DNA of 64,000 bases, taken from the NCBI GenBank assembly GCA_022702705.1, contig CM040421.1:806001-870000 (forward strand), in the 5' to 3' direction. This DNA comes from Papilionanthe hookeriana x Papilionanthe teres. Its lineage: Eukaryota; Streptophyta; Magnoliopsida; Asparagales; Orchidaceae. Each line of letters opens with the position of its first letter. Position 1 is the first letter of the stretch. Position numbers and translations under genes: made by a program. The notes below the pieces were generated by a model, which was given only the letters and a program-made list of their open reading frames with translations, did not search any database and was not told where the DNA came from. Shown in pieces: positions 22,261 through 34,500 of the stretch.

Positions 22261-24043
22261 TAGTATGATTGTTGTTATGTTTGATTGGATAATAGTGATA
22301 CGTTGTACTTCGATCCTTGTTTGATTTGTAAGAGTAGTTTGGGTTAATGTTGTGAGGTTGTGCCTTGGTCTTGACTAAATTTGTATATGACTTCTGGTAG
22401 TAGCAGGATGAAGAGTCTGTTACGACTTAGTTCTCAACCAGAGCTGAGCATTACCTTGAAGCATGTAGAGTTTGGACTTGGACCACTCCAATGTCAACTC
22501 TATTACTTCCTTTATCTGACTTTGTCTTTACTGAGTAAGTTCATGAATTTACTTAGTAAACAACATCTGGATGAACTGCACAACTTTTATTTACCAGATT
22601 GTGTACATCTTAGACTTAGAGTAAACATGAAATTGGAAACACATGAGTTTTTATATAGGGGAATTCTCGTCCAAGGGTGATAACCATATAAAAAAATTTA
22701 TAATACACCCACGTTAGTAGTGTAGTTTCTTCCATTAGAAATTAAAAGTAAGGAGAGGAAATGTGAGTAGAAGGGAGATCAAATTAACCTCAGTTGTTGT
22801 TTGTTCATGAAAACTGTGAGTCTATGTATTGGAGTTTGTCTGTCTATATTTGTGATTTAAGTTGAATGATTCATTGGAGACAACAAAACTTATATTAATA
22901 ATTTAAACTTGTTAGCATCTAGCAATTACTTTATAAAGTTTAAAATGTGCTCTTGTTTAATCTTCAATTTGTAATTGTTCTACTATTTAAAATTCCTTTA
23001 CAGTGTTATATCAAGCATGTTTAGGCTAGATTTACTTTCTACTGCATTATTCTACAAAGTTCTATTTGTTGATATTTTTGTAGGATGTGCAGTAAATTGT
23101 AAAATTGATCTTTCCCTGCCGCATATTTTTGTACTTCATTGTTACACATCTTTGAGATTATGTTTTGGGGGGGGGAAGAAAAATATTTCAAATTTTAAGC
23201 TTACTTGTTTTCAAAACCACTACAAATAAATTTGTATTTTATTTCTAATGATTATTGTTATGTGGAGTCACCTTAAAAATGTTATAATTTTAAGTATATA
23301 AATGGAGTAGAAAAACTTAGTTGATATTTTTAGTGAAAAGAGTGAACCTAGAGTTAAAGATATTTAGTGGAGAACATAGGAAATGAATAACTATCTTTAG
23401 TAGGAAGGAGTGTATTCTTTAAAAACTAAGGATTCTTAAAATTTTTATTTTCAAACATTTAAGGCTATTTTGAAAAGTATTTAAAAAAATTATACATATC
23501 TTTAAGTAAAGGAAAGTAATAAGTTTTAACTTTAGAGGAGGATAGTGGAATTCAAAATTATTTAAGGACTTCTGCAGATATAGTAATCCTCACATATAAA
23601 ACAAAGCAAAGAAAAGAATGGATCAAAAAGATCCTGAAAAAGAAAAAAAAAGTGAGGAGAGGCTTGAGGAGAGGTCCTGATCAAAAATTGGTTTCACTTG
23701 AGTCTTTCTAGAGTAAAGAACTTAGAACAATCCTAAGCTTGCTTTTTATAGTTATATTAGTAAAAAATATTTTTAATAGAGTTCTTAAGTCTAGAAAGTA
23801 AAGTTCATATGATCCAAAGTTTGAAAAATCTGCATATTTTTCTAAATTAGATAAGAAAACAAATTCTTAAGTTTGATGATAAATATGTTAGACCCTAGGC
23901 TAGTCTGATTCACTAGAAGTTCTTATAGGTTGAACTATTCATTTTTAGAACAAAATTTTAGCAATTCTAAAGGGTGACCCATTAACTCTAATCTACTAAA
24001 ATTATTTTAAAAGTGTAGTATTACTTGAGGACATGTAATGTTT
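22261..24043 (+). other. Non-coding 3' region of E3
   Basis: The stretch 22900-24043 matches the 3' UTRs of E2 (28588-29490) and B (37634-38505) in inverted orientation. It includes an internal purine tract at 23164-23182 and GTGAGGAGAGGCTTGAGGAG at 23651-23670. 22261-22900 should hold the env-position ORFs, but no such frame is recognisable. Confidence 0.65.
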
Positions 24044-24058
24044 AAGTTTGGGAGATTT
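24044..24058 (+). other. Polypurine tract of E3
   Basis: AAGTTTGGGAGATTT lies directly before the LTR start TGATCAACC. The same AAGTTTGGG core precedes the 3' LTRs of E2 and B. Confidence 0.8.
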
Positions 24059-25774
24059 TGATCAACCTAAAAATATATTGTTTTTTATGCTATATTTTAT
24101 AATGATATTGCACTTTAAAGGTATGTTTTCTTATATTTTTGGTTGTAGGTACACCAAATTGAAGAATTTGGAGTGATTGGAGCAAAAGGAACAAAAATGG
24201 ACCAAAATGGAGCATACCGGAGCAAAACGGGTTGAATCGGAGCATACCGGAGCAAAATGGGTCAAACCGGACACTTTTGTACCAGTGTCTGGAGCCTAGG
24301 CACCACCATTAGGCGCATAGCTGCCAGGCAGTGGTGCCTATGCGTCATAAATCGGCGCATAGCCGCCAATGACAGTTTTTGGCATAACTTATAGAAGAAA
24401 CATCAGATTTGGATGATTTTTGAAGTGTTGCGAAGTGTGTCTCTTGAAGAATTTGTTGGGAATGATAAAATAAACTTTCTAGAAGAGTTTGGGTCAGTTA
24501 TACGGAGTTATTATGGAAGGGATGTGTCTCTTGGAGTGAAAAGGCACTTAAGGCACCCTTTGGAAGATTTATTGAATGTGGACTCTTTTGAAGAGATACT
24601 TAAGCAACTCTTGGGAAATTATAAAAACACTCTTGAACTCTTAGAGAAAATGATAATTAGGAGGAGAAGATTAGAAGAGGAGAAGAAGACATGGAGAAGA
24701 AGTGAAGGCTTGGGCGTGAGCCCAAGTAGGGCGACAAGGTGAGAGAGAAAGAGAGAGTGTGAGAGACTTTTTCTTTTCTTTTCACTTTGTTCTTAGAGAG
24801 GATTTCAAGGAGATTGCTTTTTCTATACAAGGAGAGTTTGATTTCTATCAAAGATAAGTATTTTCATTGTATTTTGGTTTGAATTTGGTACTTTGTTTGT
24901 ATGGATTCAAAGTGTTGTTCAATGAAAAGTTGTTGTTTCTCCATGTGTAGTGAGTAGTTTTCTTTACTCTTCCCTCTTACAATGAATTTGTATGCATGTG
25001 TAGGATATAGAATTGAGTAGAGTTAGAATATATTGTGATGATTTTATTTTGATCTTCATTTAAATGTAAACTTGATCAACTTGCATGTTAAAATATGTTG
25101 TGAGAACATGTAAGAACCAATAAGGTATTGTCTCAGTCAACTATTGGTAAAAATCACATGAGATTATATGGGTGTGAATGTAGTCCATATGGTTGAGCTC
25201 AAATAAATATGGAGATATGCATGTTTAAGATGTATAGAATTAGAGGACTTTAGGGTGAAAGACTAAAGCCCCTAATTTGGTTGATGTAAAAAGTTTTGTT
25301 ATGAAATGTTAGCCCCCAGGTGGAGGGAGAAGAGGGAACTGTAAAGTGAGAGCTAGTATCTTCCCTGCCTAACCCATATAAAAGATTTCAAATCATCAAA
25401 TTAACCTATGTTCTTTAAAGAACCAAGTAAGGGTAAATAATATAATTGCTCCTATTTGTCACAATCACTCTCTCAACTTGTCTTATTTTTACACGTGTCA
25501 CTAATTTCATTGCATGAGGAAGAGTACTTTAGTATATATAAACCCCACTTTCTGATTTTCACTAAATGTTTTAGTTTAGGAGTAGAAGTAGTATTGTAGT
25601 GATAATTGTTAGATATAATCAAAACCAAACTTTTATCGAACTAGTGTCTGTTATTGTAGACTAGAACTTCTCTTAAAAGCCGTTGTGATTTAGTGCAATC
25701 TCTGTGGGATCGATATTCGAGGCTTAATCAAAAATCTATATACATAATTGAAATCTTACTCTGCTTTGGAGTCA
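24059..25774 (+). mobile_element. Right LTR of E3
   Basis: It begins TGATCAACC and ends GGAGTCA, and is similar throughout to 20350-22047. A GC-palindrome region lies at 24290-24375 and TGTGGGATCGATATTCG near the end. It is preceded by a polypurine tract but also followed by a primer-binding-site-like string, so it served, or serves, as a junction between two element copies. Confidence 0.85.
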
Positions 25775-25780
25775 AGTTTC

Positions 25781-25793
25781 TGGCACCATTGTA
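25781..25793 (+). other. Primer-binding-site-like string after E3 right LTR
   Basis: TGGCACCATTGTA follows the LTR by a 6-nt AGTTTC spacer, the same geometry as in E2 and E5. It is one change from TGGCGCC in the core. Confidence 0.6.
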
Positions 25794-26858
25794 AAGGAAA
25801 AAATTTAAACAAGAAAATTATAGTATTAAACACTTGTATATTGTAATCAGGGATCAGACGCATGAGACAGTCCAAACTCATGGTGCTTTCAAACATTATA
25901 ACTCAATGGTTACACTGGTGATTCATTATAAACTAGTAGAGTGGTCCTTAGTTTTAAGGAAAATTGACATCCTGACCTACGAGAGGTGTTTTTATTATGG
26001 TCCCGGCAAGAGGGCTCCACTGAGGAGTATTTCCTTGGAATCAACTGGGGATATCTTGTAGGAATGAAACCCTCGTATTTATATGGGTGGACTAGGCGAG
26101 CATAAGCCATAGTCATCACCACATACTCTCTGTGATGGCATACAGGATTAACTGAGTTGATCAAGACACTGAAGAGGTATATAAAGGGATAGGTGCATAG
26201 ATTGTCCAACCTCAGGGTGCTTTTATAGGCTCTAGCTTAGCAAATCTTGCTGGAAATTCCTCAAGAATGAGCAAAGTAGTCCTCATTGAGAAAAGCAACA
26301 CTATTTGATCCAGTATCAAGGATCTTAAATATGCACGGATCAACTATGTGAGCAATCTTTTTGAATGATACGACATGCCTACTGGAAAAACAATTGATTA
26401 CCCAAATAAGTTGAATTGATGAAATATATCAAGTTGACTGAGTGTCCAACCCCCATTGGATATCATTATGAGGAGTGTAAGAAAAAATCTCACTAGGGAT
26501 TCCTCAAAATTGTCATGCTAATTCCTGGTGAAAGGGCATCACGAAGTAATAGACACATTGGTGGGACACACTGGCACATCTCTAAAGTTCTTTTGCCAGC
26601 TTTAGAGTAGCATTCCTTATAAGGGATTCCTTGAAGGCTAGTAAAGTAGCTCTTATTTGAGGAATACTAAGGTAGCCCAACCCATAGAAGGGACTTTTGT
26701 CAAACACTAAATGAGGTAAACCAACTGTGGATATTTAGTAGGTATGAAGGTACTCTGCTTAAGCACAGATCGGCTTGGTAAGCTGAGTGTTGTAACCAAT
26801 GCAACATGCCTCCTTCTGACAAGCGATAAGAATCGCTCACACGGTGGGGATGTGAAGT
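25794..26858. other. Unidentified degenerate repeats
   Basis: No gag is recognisable although a primer-binding-site-like string precedes. Blocks such as GGTGCTTT...TCCTTAGT/TCCTCATTG and GGAATGAAACCCTC/GGTATGAAGGTACTC recur a few hundred bases apart, so this may be a decayed array. Confidence 0.4.
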
Positions 26859-26863
26859 TGGGG

Positions 26864-28573
26864 TGACCCGAACGGAATTACGCAAATAATTAAACATATA
26901 CAGATAATTAAACTTGACCTAAAATAAGCGGCTAGTGTGCAAAATTTAAATATTTTATAGCAAATAATAATAAAAAACACAGTAGGGGTACTATGCAAGT
27001 ATACGTATCATTTCAAGTAATATAGGGTTTTCTTTTTAAAAACCCCAGATATCGATTCCACGAGAAATTTGGTTAAAATTAACAGAAAACTAAATAAAAA
27101 TAAAGTTTTAATTTTTAATCACTAAACAAAAGTAAATTAAACTTACTAAACCTTCACAATTTTGCAAGTAAATGTCTAAGCACACGAATAAAATATTTAA
27201 TTTAAAATACTTTCTCCTTACAAATATTTATGTAATAAGTGGAGGAATTTAAATTATTTAGAACTTAAAAATGTTGTATTGTGACAAATATGAGCATAAA
27301 TATTCTTTGCCCTTTAGTCCAAGCATAAAGAACATTGACTAGTCTAAAGGTTGGTGCAGGATGTGTTATTAGTAGTGCTGAGTAGATTCTATCTAGGCTC
27401 TCACTTCTAGATTACCCACTGTGGCCTCTCTATAGGAACTATGAGTGACCCATTTTCCTTACTTTAAACCAATTTGATAGAATTTAGCATATCACTCTAA
27501 AAGCATTCAAATTTATGCCCTTAAAAAGTTATCTCCCTATATATTTGTACTCCTCTTCAGTTGATAACTCCTGATCTTCTAAAGTGAAGAGTTATAGTTA
27601 CAAGTTAAGAAATCTTTTTCCATGGTCAGGTCTATAAGATTTCTCCATAGGTTTTAACAATACAATTAGCCAAGTTGTAAAGTAAAAAAGTTTAGGTAAA
27701 ATATCATCACAATTTTTAATAAAAAAAAAGAAAAGTTCTTAAACAAAAATTTAAACCTCTTGACTTAATTACATTATATTGGAAAGGACAAAGAGAAGAA
27801 AATTACTCAAAAAGTATTGGATTAACACAACAAAACATATTCATAATCATTAAATCCAAAACACACAACTTAAAAGTTAATTTACAAATAGTTATCTGGA
27901 ATGTTCACCAAAGCAATCCTTCAAAGTTCTTTGACTTCTCTGATTCTTTAGACAACTTTAAACTTCAGGGAATCACAAACACTCACTAAACTCTTACAAA
28001 CTTGAATTTTAAAGTGAAAGAAACTAAGTGTTAAGTAAGAATGACTCTAAGATGACTCTCCTTGACAGCCAAAATAATCTATATTTATAGAGCTTCGAAA
28101 ATGACAAGGGGTTGCTTAAGACACCTCTTCAAAATTCAGACACATTCAACGAATATTCTAGAAAATAACTGTGGCGCCTAGGCGCCAGGTCAAATATTCA
28201 ATTACCCACCTTTTTGTTCTAAGGGACACACCTCTTAATCAAAATGTGTCTAGATTCATTGTATTCTTCATTTAAAACGTGCTCTATCATATGGGGTCTT
28301 CTAGAATACTTTGGACTTGCCAAAATTCAAAATTTAACCACTATAACAGTCTCTGGCGCCTAGGCGGGCGCCAGTTCTAGCGCCTAGGTGCTAAACTGAT
28401 TTTATTCATTTTTCTTCATAAAGCCCTAATTTTGCTCCATTTTGCTTCTTTTTGTACTAAAACTCATCTTCTTATACCAGAAACCAAAAAAAAATACCTT
28501 TCATTAAATCATAATATCCTTAAAAATATAAGAATAATTTATCCATAAAAATAGTAAATTTTAAGGTAGATCA
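26864..28573 (-). mobile_element. 3' LTR of E2
   Basis: 1710 bp. It contains the perfect palindrome TGGCGCCTAGGCGCCA at 28172-28187 and a second, disrupted set at 28353-28395. It is visibly diverged from the 5' LTR, so E2 is older than B. Confidence 0.92.
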
Positions 28574-28587
28574 ATTCTCCCAAACTT
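28574..28587 (-). other. Polypurine tract of E2
   Basis: On -, AAGTTTGGGAGAAT immediately precedes the LTR start TGATC. It is the plus-strand primer site. Confidence 0.8.
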
Positions 28588-29122
28588 AAACGTTAATTTT
28601 CCTCAAGTAACACTAAAAATTAAAATAATTAATGTAGATTAGAGTTAATGAGTCATCCTTTAAAATTGCTAAAATGTTCTAAAAATGTGATAGTTCAACC
28701 TAAAAGATCTTCTAATGAATCAGATTAGCCCAGGGTCTCAAATATTTATCATCAAACTTGAGAATTTGTTTTCTTATCTAATTTAGAAATATATGCAGAT
28801 TTTTCAAACTTGAGATTCTATATACTTTACTTTCTAGACTTAAGAACTCTTTTAAAAATAATTTAGACTAATATAAACGTAAAAAACAAGCTTAGGATTT
28901 TTCTAAGTTCTTTACGTTAGAAAGACTCAAGTGAAACCAATTTTTTATTAGGACCTCTCCTCAAGCTTCACCTCATTTTTCTTTTTCTTTTCCAGGATCT
29001 TTTTTATCCTATTTTTTTATAACATGTGAGGATTACTATATCTGGAGAAGTGATTAAATGATTTTGAATTCCACTATCCTCTTCTGAAGTTAAAACTTAT
29101 TACTTTCCTTCACTTGAAAAGA

Positions 29123-29163
<41 letters not shown>

Positions 29164-29490
29164 TCTAAAAGAGCCTTAAATGTTTGAAAATAAAAATTTT
29201 AAGAATCCTTCGTTTTTCAAAAATACAATACTTCGTACTAAAGATAGTTATTCATTCTCCCAAGCTTTCTACTAAATATCCTTAACTCTAGGTTCACCCT
29301 TTTCACTAAAAATATCAATTAAGTTTTCTTACTCAATTTATATTCATAAAATTCTAAGATCCTTAAGCTGACTCCACATAACAATAATCATTAGAAATAA
29401 AGTACAAAACTATTTGTAGTACTTTTGAAAACAAGTAAAGTTTAAATTTGAAACATTTTTCTCCTCCCCCCCCCCCTCCCCCAAAAACTT
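28588..29490 (-). other. 3' UTR of E2 with internal purine tract and (TA)n
   Basis: Non-coding. It holds a (TA)n microsatellite (29125-29161) and a long C-run on + at 29461-29482 (a G-rich purine tract on -), followed by CAAAAACTT. The block is shared with E3 and B. Confidence 0.75.
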
Positions 29491-29679
29491 AATTTTTAAA
29501 TCATTTTGTAATCTAAAGTTTATAATAAGCATAAAGAAGGAAAAATATTAAAGTGTATTGCAGGAGAATATTTGCCGGTGTAAAAAGTAATACAAAAAAG
29601 TAACATTATGAATAGCTTTTAAAAACTAACACATTTTTATAGCACTGATTCTATACTAAATAAACACAAAAGCAAACAA

Positions 29680-29828
29680 TCACAATGATAAATAACATAA
29701 GTCCTCAAACATCCCTACAGAACCATCAGAGTCTAAACATAGAAAATAAAGGATGCAAGAAATAAAAACAACAACATATAGGATAAATACTACATCATAG
29801 TAAGAATTGAAGTCGTCAGCCTCAGTCT

Positions 29829-29859
<31 letters not shown>

Positions 29860-30985
29860 TTGGATATCAACATCCATAGTTCTTGGGTCTGAATAGGGTG
29901 AAAATCTAGGGCAAGTAGGGAAATTCACAGTTTGATCTCCTTTAAGAAATTTTACCAAAGCTTCATCATAATCAACATCATAATCGTTTTTCCTCTGAAC
30001 ATAATTTGCCATATGATCAAATTTCTTATCAATATCTTCAATACGACACTGCATCAAAAACATGTCACTCTGATGCTTCAGATATATTTCACTCAGAACA
30101 TCCCAGAATCTGGGTGGAGGCTCAGTAGCAGTGGATGTAGATGGCATTGAAGTAGAAGGCATTGAAGTTGAAGGTGCACTAGGTACTGTACCTCTAGGTC
30201 ATCCATAAACATCAACATTAGCCTTCCCAATAGTTTTTAAAGGCTTCAACTAATTTTTGAGTGATCATATTTCACACCAGATTGCTTGCGTAAGGAGAAA
30301 ATAAGAGAGGGAAGGCCTAGCCCAAATATACAACTACCTCTTGCAAAAGAACTAATAGCATCACAAATAATTGACCCAACATCAATTGGCTTCATTTCTT
30401 GAATACAATAATTTAGAACAGATCGTTCTTTTGTAATTTCACTTACATGATTAGAGGGAAGGAGAAGAGCAGAAATGAAATAATGTCAAGCTTTGGAAGT
30501 AGCATTGAGTGAGGTAGAAGAAAATTTACCTTCTTAGCATTTCTGACCTTCCAAACTCCATATCCATCAGTCAAATAATGGATAATACTATCAAGCTCAG
30601 CCTCAGATAGAGTATATTCTGAATAGAAACAGTCAGTAATAGGAGGCAGACTGTATAGCATGTTAATCCTCTCTGGAGTGAATTCAACTTCCTCAGCTCA
30701 TACAATTACTTCATTATCAACTACAGTAGTAACATTCACATAGAATTCATGAAAAATAGGAATAATAGCGACAGTAGTGAAATAGTAGTACTTCTCCCAG
30801 TTGAGCACTACAATAACATTCTTTATTACTCCATCAGGGTGATAAAAAATTCTCTCTGTAATAAACTTTCTAGTAGTGGCAAACTCATTATAACGCATTT
30901 GTGAGTTAATATTAATGAATTTAGATCGATCAAAATCTTCTCTCTCCTTTCCTCTCTTAGAATTAGGGGCCATCCTAAAAATCAA
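29680..30985 (-). pseudogene. Env-position ORF of E2 (plant transposon protein type), broken
   Basis: On - the N-terminal part begins APNSKRGKEREDFDRSKF and continues with a Trp-rich WEKYYYFTTVAIIPIFHEFY region; a second part (30661-30443) has IHYLTDGYGVWKVRNAKKV, and a third (30162-29680) has a helical segment RIEDIDKKFDHMANYVQRK and a run of Asp. The same order occurs in both env-position ORFs of element B. Several stops or shifts break it. The protein family is that annotated as putative plant transposon protein in Athila-like elements; its function is not known to me. Confidence 0.7.
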
Positions 30986-31337
30986 GATAACTTCAAATTA
31001 AATTCTACAATTAAGATAACAGATCTCTTCCAAACTTTTTCAAGCTAAATAAATCTTAAATACATGGATTTCTCACTAAGAAATAAAAATTTATGAAAAT
31101 TTTGGTTTTCTTCCAAAGTTTGAGAAATCCATGGTACATTTGCAAAATAACTAAGCCAAAGTAAAGATCTAACCTCAAGATGAAGAGATGTGGTATCTTT
31201 AAGCCTTGAAAATTCACAAATCAAGCTCTTGAAGGAACCCTAGGACTATTTTTCATGAAATAGAGGACGAAGAAGGAGCTTAGGCATAAAAAATGGTGTG
31301 GGTTGGTTTAAATCACAAATTTAGCCGGTTCAGGTGA

Positions 31338-31354
31338 ACCAACGCCTAGGCGCC
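31338..31354 (-). promoter_or_regulatory. GC palindrome upstream of env-position ORF (E2)
   Basis: CGCCTAGGCGCCAG on + matches the LTR palindrome. On - it lies about 350 bp before the ORF start near 30985, and a TATA-like GATTTAAACC follows about 35 bp downstream. Confidence 0.6.
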
Positions 31355-31699
31355 AGATTTGCAAATTCTTTTGTTCTTCCAAATTTTTATTTTTTTAAAA
31401 TATCCTAAGCAAGTCTAACACCTATAAGCCCAATATTTATTAGTAAACTCAATTAATTCCTCTAATTTTCTCAACGAAAAAGAACTCCAATGCTAGGTCA
31501 AATTTCAACATTCTAACACATGATTTACACAAATCACTTTAATTTCATTCCAGATATTCAATATTGAGTTAAAAAAACACAGAAAATACGAACACTTACT
31601 TAAACATAAGACTTAACTTATAAACAAGATTCACAAGTACATATCATCATAAAGATCAAACTTCAAATAAACAACACAAACAATAACACAATTACATAA

Positions 31700-32130
31700 C
31701 ACCCTTCATATTTTCAAGACTTCACTCAATGTGATCAGAATCTTCATTTTTCCCATTGCATGGTAGATTGCTACGAATAAAGGAGTGAAAGAAAGGGGCA
31801 GGAGGAAAGTCCAGGGCAGTTTTCTCACCCAATCCAATTGTTCTTGACATACATAGTTACCTGATAATCTTCAGAAACAACCATATGATCAGATTGATGC
31901 TTCATTTGCCATTCCATATGTTCATATTGATGGAAATATCATGCATCCTATGGCTTAGAAGTAGCAACTCCTCTTCAATCTTCTCAAAATGGTTGATCAT
32001 CCTCTCCAAACTCATTACTAAATATCCATTGAAACAAGTTTGTGAATCCTTGTGCGCAAACTTATCATTTCTCTCCATACTCATATTTTTATTCTCCATG
32101 GATTCTAATAAAATCCTTATCTCTCTCTAA
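31700..32130 (-). pseudogene. Remnant of a second env-position ORF (E2)
   Basis: On -, 32099-31902 encodes a short helical segment (MSLERMINHFEKIEEELLLL, HRMHDISINM) resembling the C-terminal coiled part of the other env-position ORFs. The N-terminal domain is missing. It lies between the truncated pol and the better preserved ORF, matching the two-ORF layout of element B. Confidence 0.4.
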
Positions 32131-32189
32131 ATTTTAACTTTACTGATCAATTAATGGAGGGGATACTCATTGGGGACGAAGATGGGCCG

Positions 32190-32199
32190 TTTTATAGGA
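32190..32199 (-). promoter_or_regulatory. TATA box between palindrome and ORF remnant (E2)
   Basis: On - TCCTATAAAACGG is a strong TATA-type match. It lies about 55 bp downstream of the palindrome at 32252-32268 and about 90 bp before the first ATG of the remnant. Confidence 0.45.
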
Positions 32200-32251
32200 A
32201 AAAAATTAGTCAAAACTATAATTTGGTGGTTTTTACTACGTCCTGTAACTA

Positions 32252-32268
32252 TGGCGCTTAGGCGCCAG
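32252..32268 (-). promoter_or_regulatory. GC palindrome upstream of the first env-position ORF (E2)
   Basis: TGGCGCTTAGGCGCCA on + is the same variant as in the E2 5' LTR (59049-59065), and the flanking TAACT/ATAACTG bases also match. A second relaxed copy (GGCCTTAGGCACC) follows at 32283-32295. Confidence 0.65.
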
Positions 32269-32423
32269 TATAGCAGGTGTCTGGCCTTAGGCACCAATTT
32301 TAGCGCATCCAAAAAAATACTTTTCCTACTTACGTCAAATTTTTAAAGGTTCTAAGCATATTTAAATCTTCATAAAGGGTTAAATAATTGGTATAAATCA
32401 AAAGGATTATCAATCAAAATTAT

Positions 32424-32860
32424 TCACAATTGTCTTCCAAATTCTGAGTTATGACATTTGTGAATAATTTCATAAGTTTCATTATTTGTTACAAATATTC
32501 GAATAACAGAATCTTTACATTGTTTAAATAAATATATATCATCCCAAAAATAAAAGTTTGAATCATGTATGAATTTCTTTTTCTGATGGCTAGTTAATCC
32601 ACATGGTAAAATATTACTAACTAAATAATTAACTATATCAACATACCATGGAACTTGCCATCCAGAAATTGCATAAAGTTGTTCGTCGGGAAAATAATCA
32701 TTAATGTCTTCTTTAAAATTCTTACCATTTTCAATTCTAGACAAATGGTCAGTAATTTGGTTATCAGTACCTTTTCTATCCACAATTTGAAAATATAATT
32801 CTTGTAAGAGAAGAACCCATCTAATTAACCTTGGTTTAGCATCTTTTTTTGTCATTAAAT
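32424..32860 (-). pseudogene. pol: E2 pol: RNase H end and integrase zinc-finger start
   Basis: On - this encodes KPRLIRWVLLLQELYFQIVD, then DEQLYAISGWQVPWYVDIVN and KCHNSEFG, which align with the linker and first His of the integrase H2C2 finger in element B. It stops there: the rest of the finger, the DDE core and the C-terminal domain are absent, so E2 cannot supply integrase. Confidence 0.8.
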
Positions 32861-34500
32861 ATTAATAGCAGAATGATCAGTATGGACTACATTTTGCTCC
32901 AAGTAAATACAGTCTAAATTTATCAAAATCATATACTATTGCCAATATCTCTTTTTTAGTAGTAGATAATTAATTTGAGCTTCATTAAGTGTTATACTGG
33001 CATATTTTATAATTTTAAAAGTTTTATCATATGTTTAACGTAAAACAGCTCCAATAGCATAGTCACTAGCATCACACATCAATTCAAATGGTTTTACCAA
33101 TTAGGTGAAATAATAACAAGGGATTTAATTAATTTTTCTTTTAATGAATTAAAAGTTTTTAAGAAATTTTCATTAAAATCAAGTTAGTGTATTTTTCCAA
33201 AAGATGGCATAGTGGTTTAGCAATTTTAGAAAAATACTTAATATATCTCCTATATAATCCAGAAAAATTCTTACGGCTGTAATGCGAAGTAGGAGGTTAT
33301 AATCCAATAATGATTTAAATTTTTGCTTGGTCTACTTCCATACCATTTTTAGAAATTTTATGTCCCAAAACAATTCCTTCACTAACCATAAATTGACATT
33401 TTTCCCAGTTTAGAACCAAATTTGTTTCTTTAGATTGTTTTAATAGTTTAGTTAAATAATCTAAACAAGAATCAAAAGGGGTTCCAAACATGAAAAAAGC
33501 ATCCATGAAAATTGCAATTCCTTTCTCAGTTAAATCACAGAAAATAGACATCATACATCTTTGGAAAGTTGCAGGTGCATTACATAACCCAAAGGTATTC
33601 TTCTAATAGCAAAAGTTCCATAAGGACAAGTAAATGTAGTCTTTTCTTGATCTTTAAGAGTTATCGGAATTTGATGGTAACCAGAATATCCATCCAAAAA
33701 GCAAAAATATGTGTGTCCAGCTGATCTATCTAACATTTGATCAAAGAAAGGAAAAGAAAAATGATTCTTCCAATTAGCAGCATTTAATTTTCTATAATCA
33801 ATACAAATCTGCCACCTAGTGACTTGTCTTGTTTAAATTAATTAATTATTTTCATTAATAGTAACAGTCACTACCCATTTCTTCGAAACACAGTGAATTG
33901 GACTAACCCAAGAACTACCAGATATAGGATAAATAATTCTAACATCTAACCATTTTAAATTTTTTTTCTTTACTACCTCTTTCATTATTGGATTTAATCT
34001 TCTTTAAGGTTCAACACTTGGTTTATAATCTTCTTCCATTAGAATTTGATGCATACAGATAGAAGGGCTTATGTTTTTATATTTGTTATTGTCCAACCAA
34101 AATCTTTTTTATAATTTTTTAAAGTTTCTAATATTTTATTTTCCTGATCTTTAGTTAATTTAGAAGATATTATTACAGGTAAGGTTGATAAATTCACTAA
34201 GAATGCATACTTTAAATGAGTAGGTAATACTTTTAATTCAAGTTTATGAGCCTTTTTAATAGAGGGTAATATAGATTCACTATTTTCAGTAGTATTTAAA
34301 ACTTCCCAATTTTTAGGAATATAATTACAATTTTCAGAATCAACTTTATTTATACCTTTTATTTCTTCATGATCATTTAATTGTTCAACTTTTCCTCAGA
34401 AATGATTTCACACTTTTCTTGATAATGCTTAGCTATTATGTAATCAAAAATATCCATCCTATAACACTTTTTGTTAACAGGATACCTCATGGATTTAAGA
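32860..34500 (-). pseudogene. pol: E2 pol: reverse transcriptase and RNase H, broken
   Basis: Fragments on - show HTYFCFLDGYSGYHQIPI, TTFTCPYGTFAIRRIPLGY, GIAIFMDAFFMFGTPFDSC and LVLNWEKCQFMVSEGIVLGH. The RT active-site pair reads MDA instead of MDD, so one catalytic aspartate is lost. Stops and shifts are frequent, and the region upstream to 34500 is the decayed protease-RT linker. Confidence 0.85.

Noticed and set aside
29820..29860. Run of Asp codons as a signal of a separate acidic protein
   Set aside because: It is a (ATC)n microsatellite inside the env-position ORF of E2, not a separate gene.
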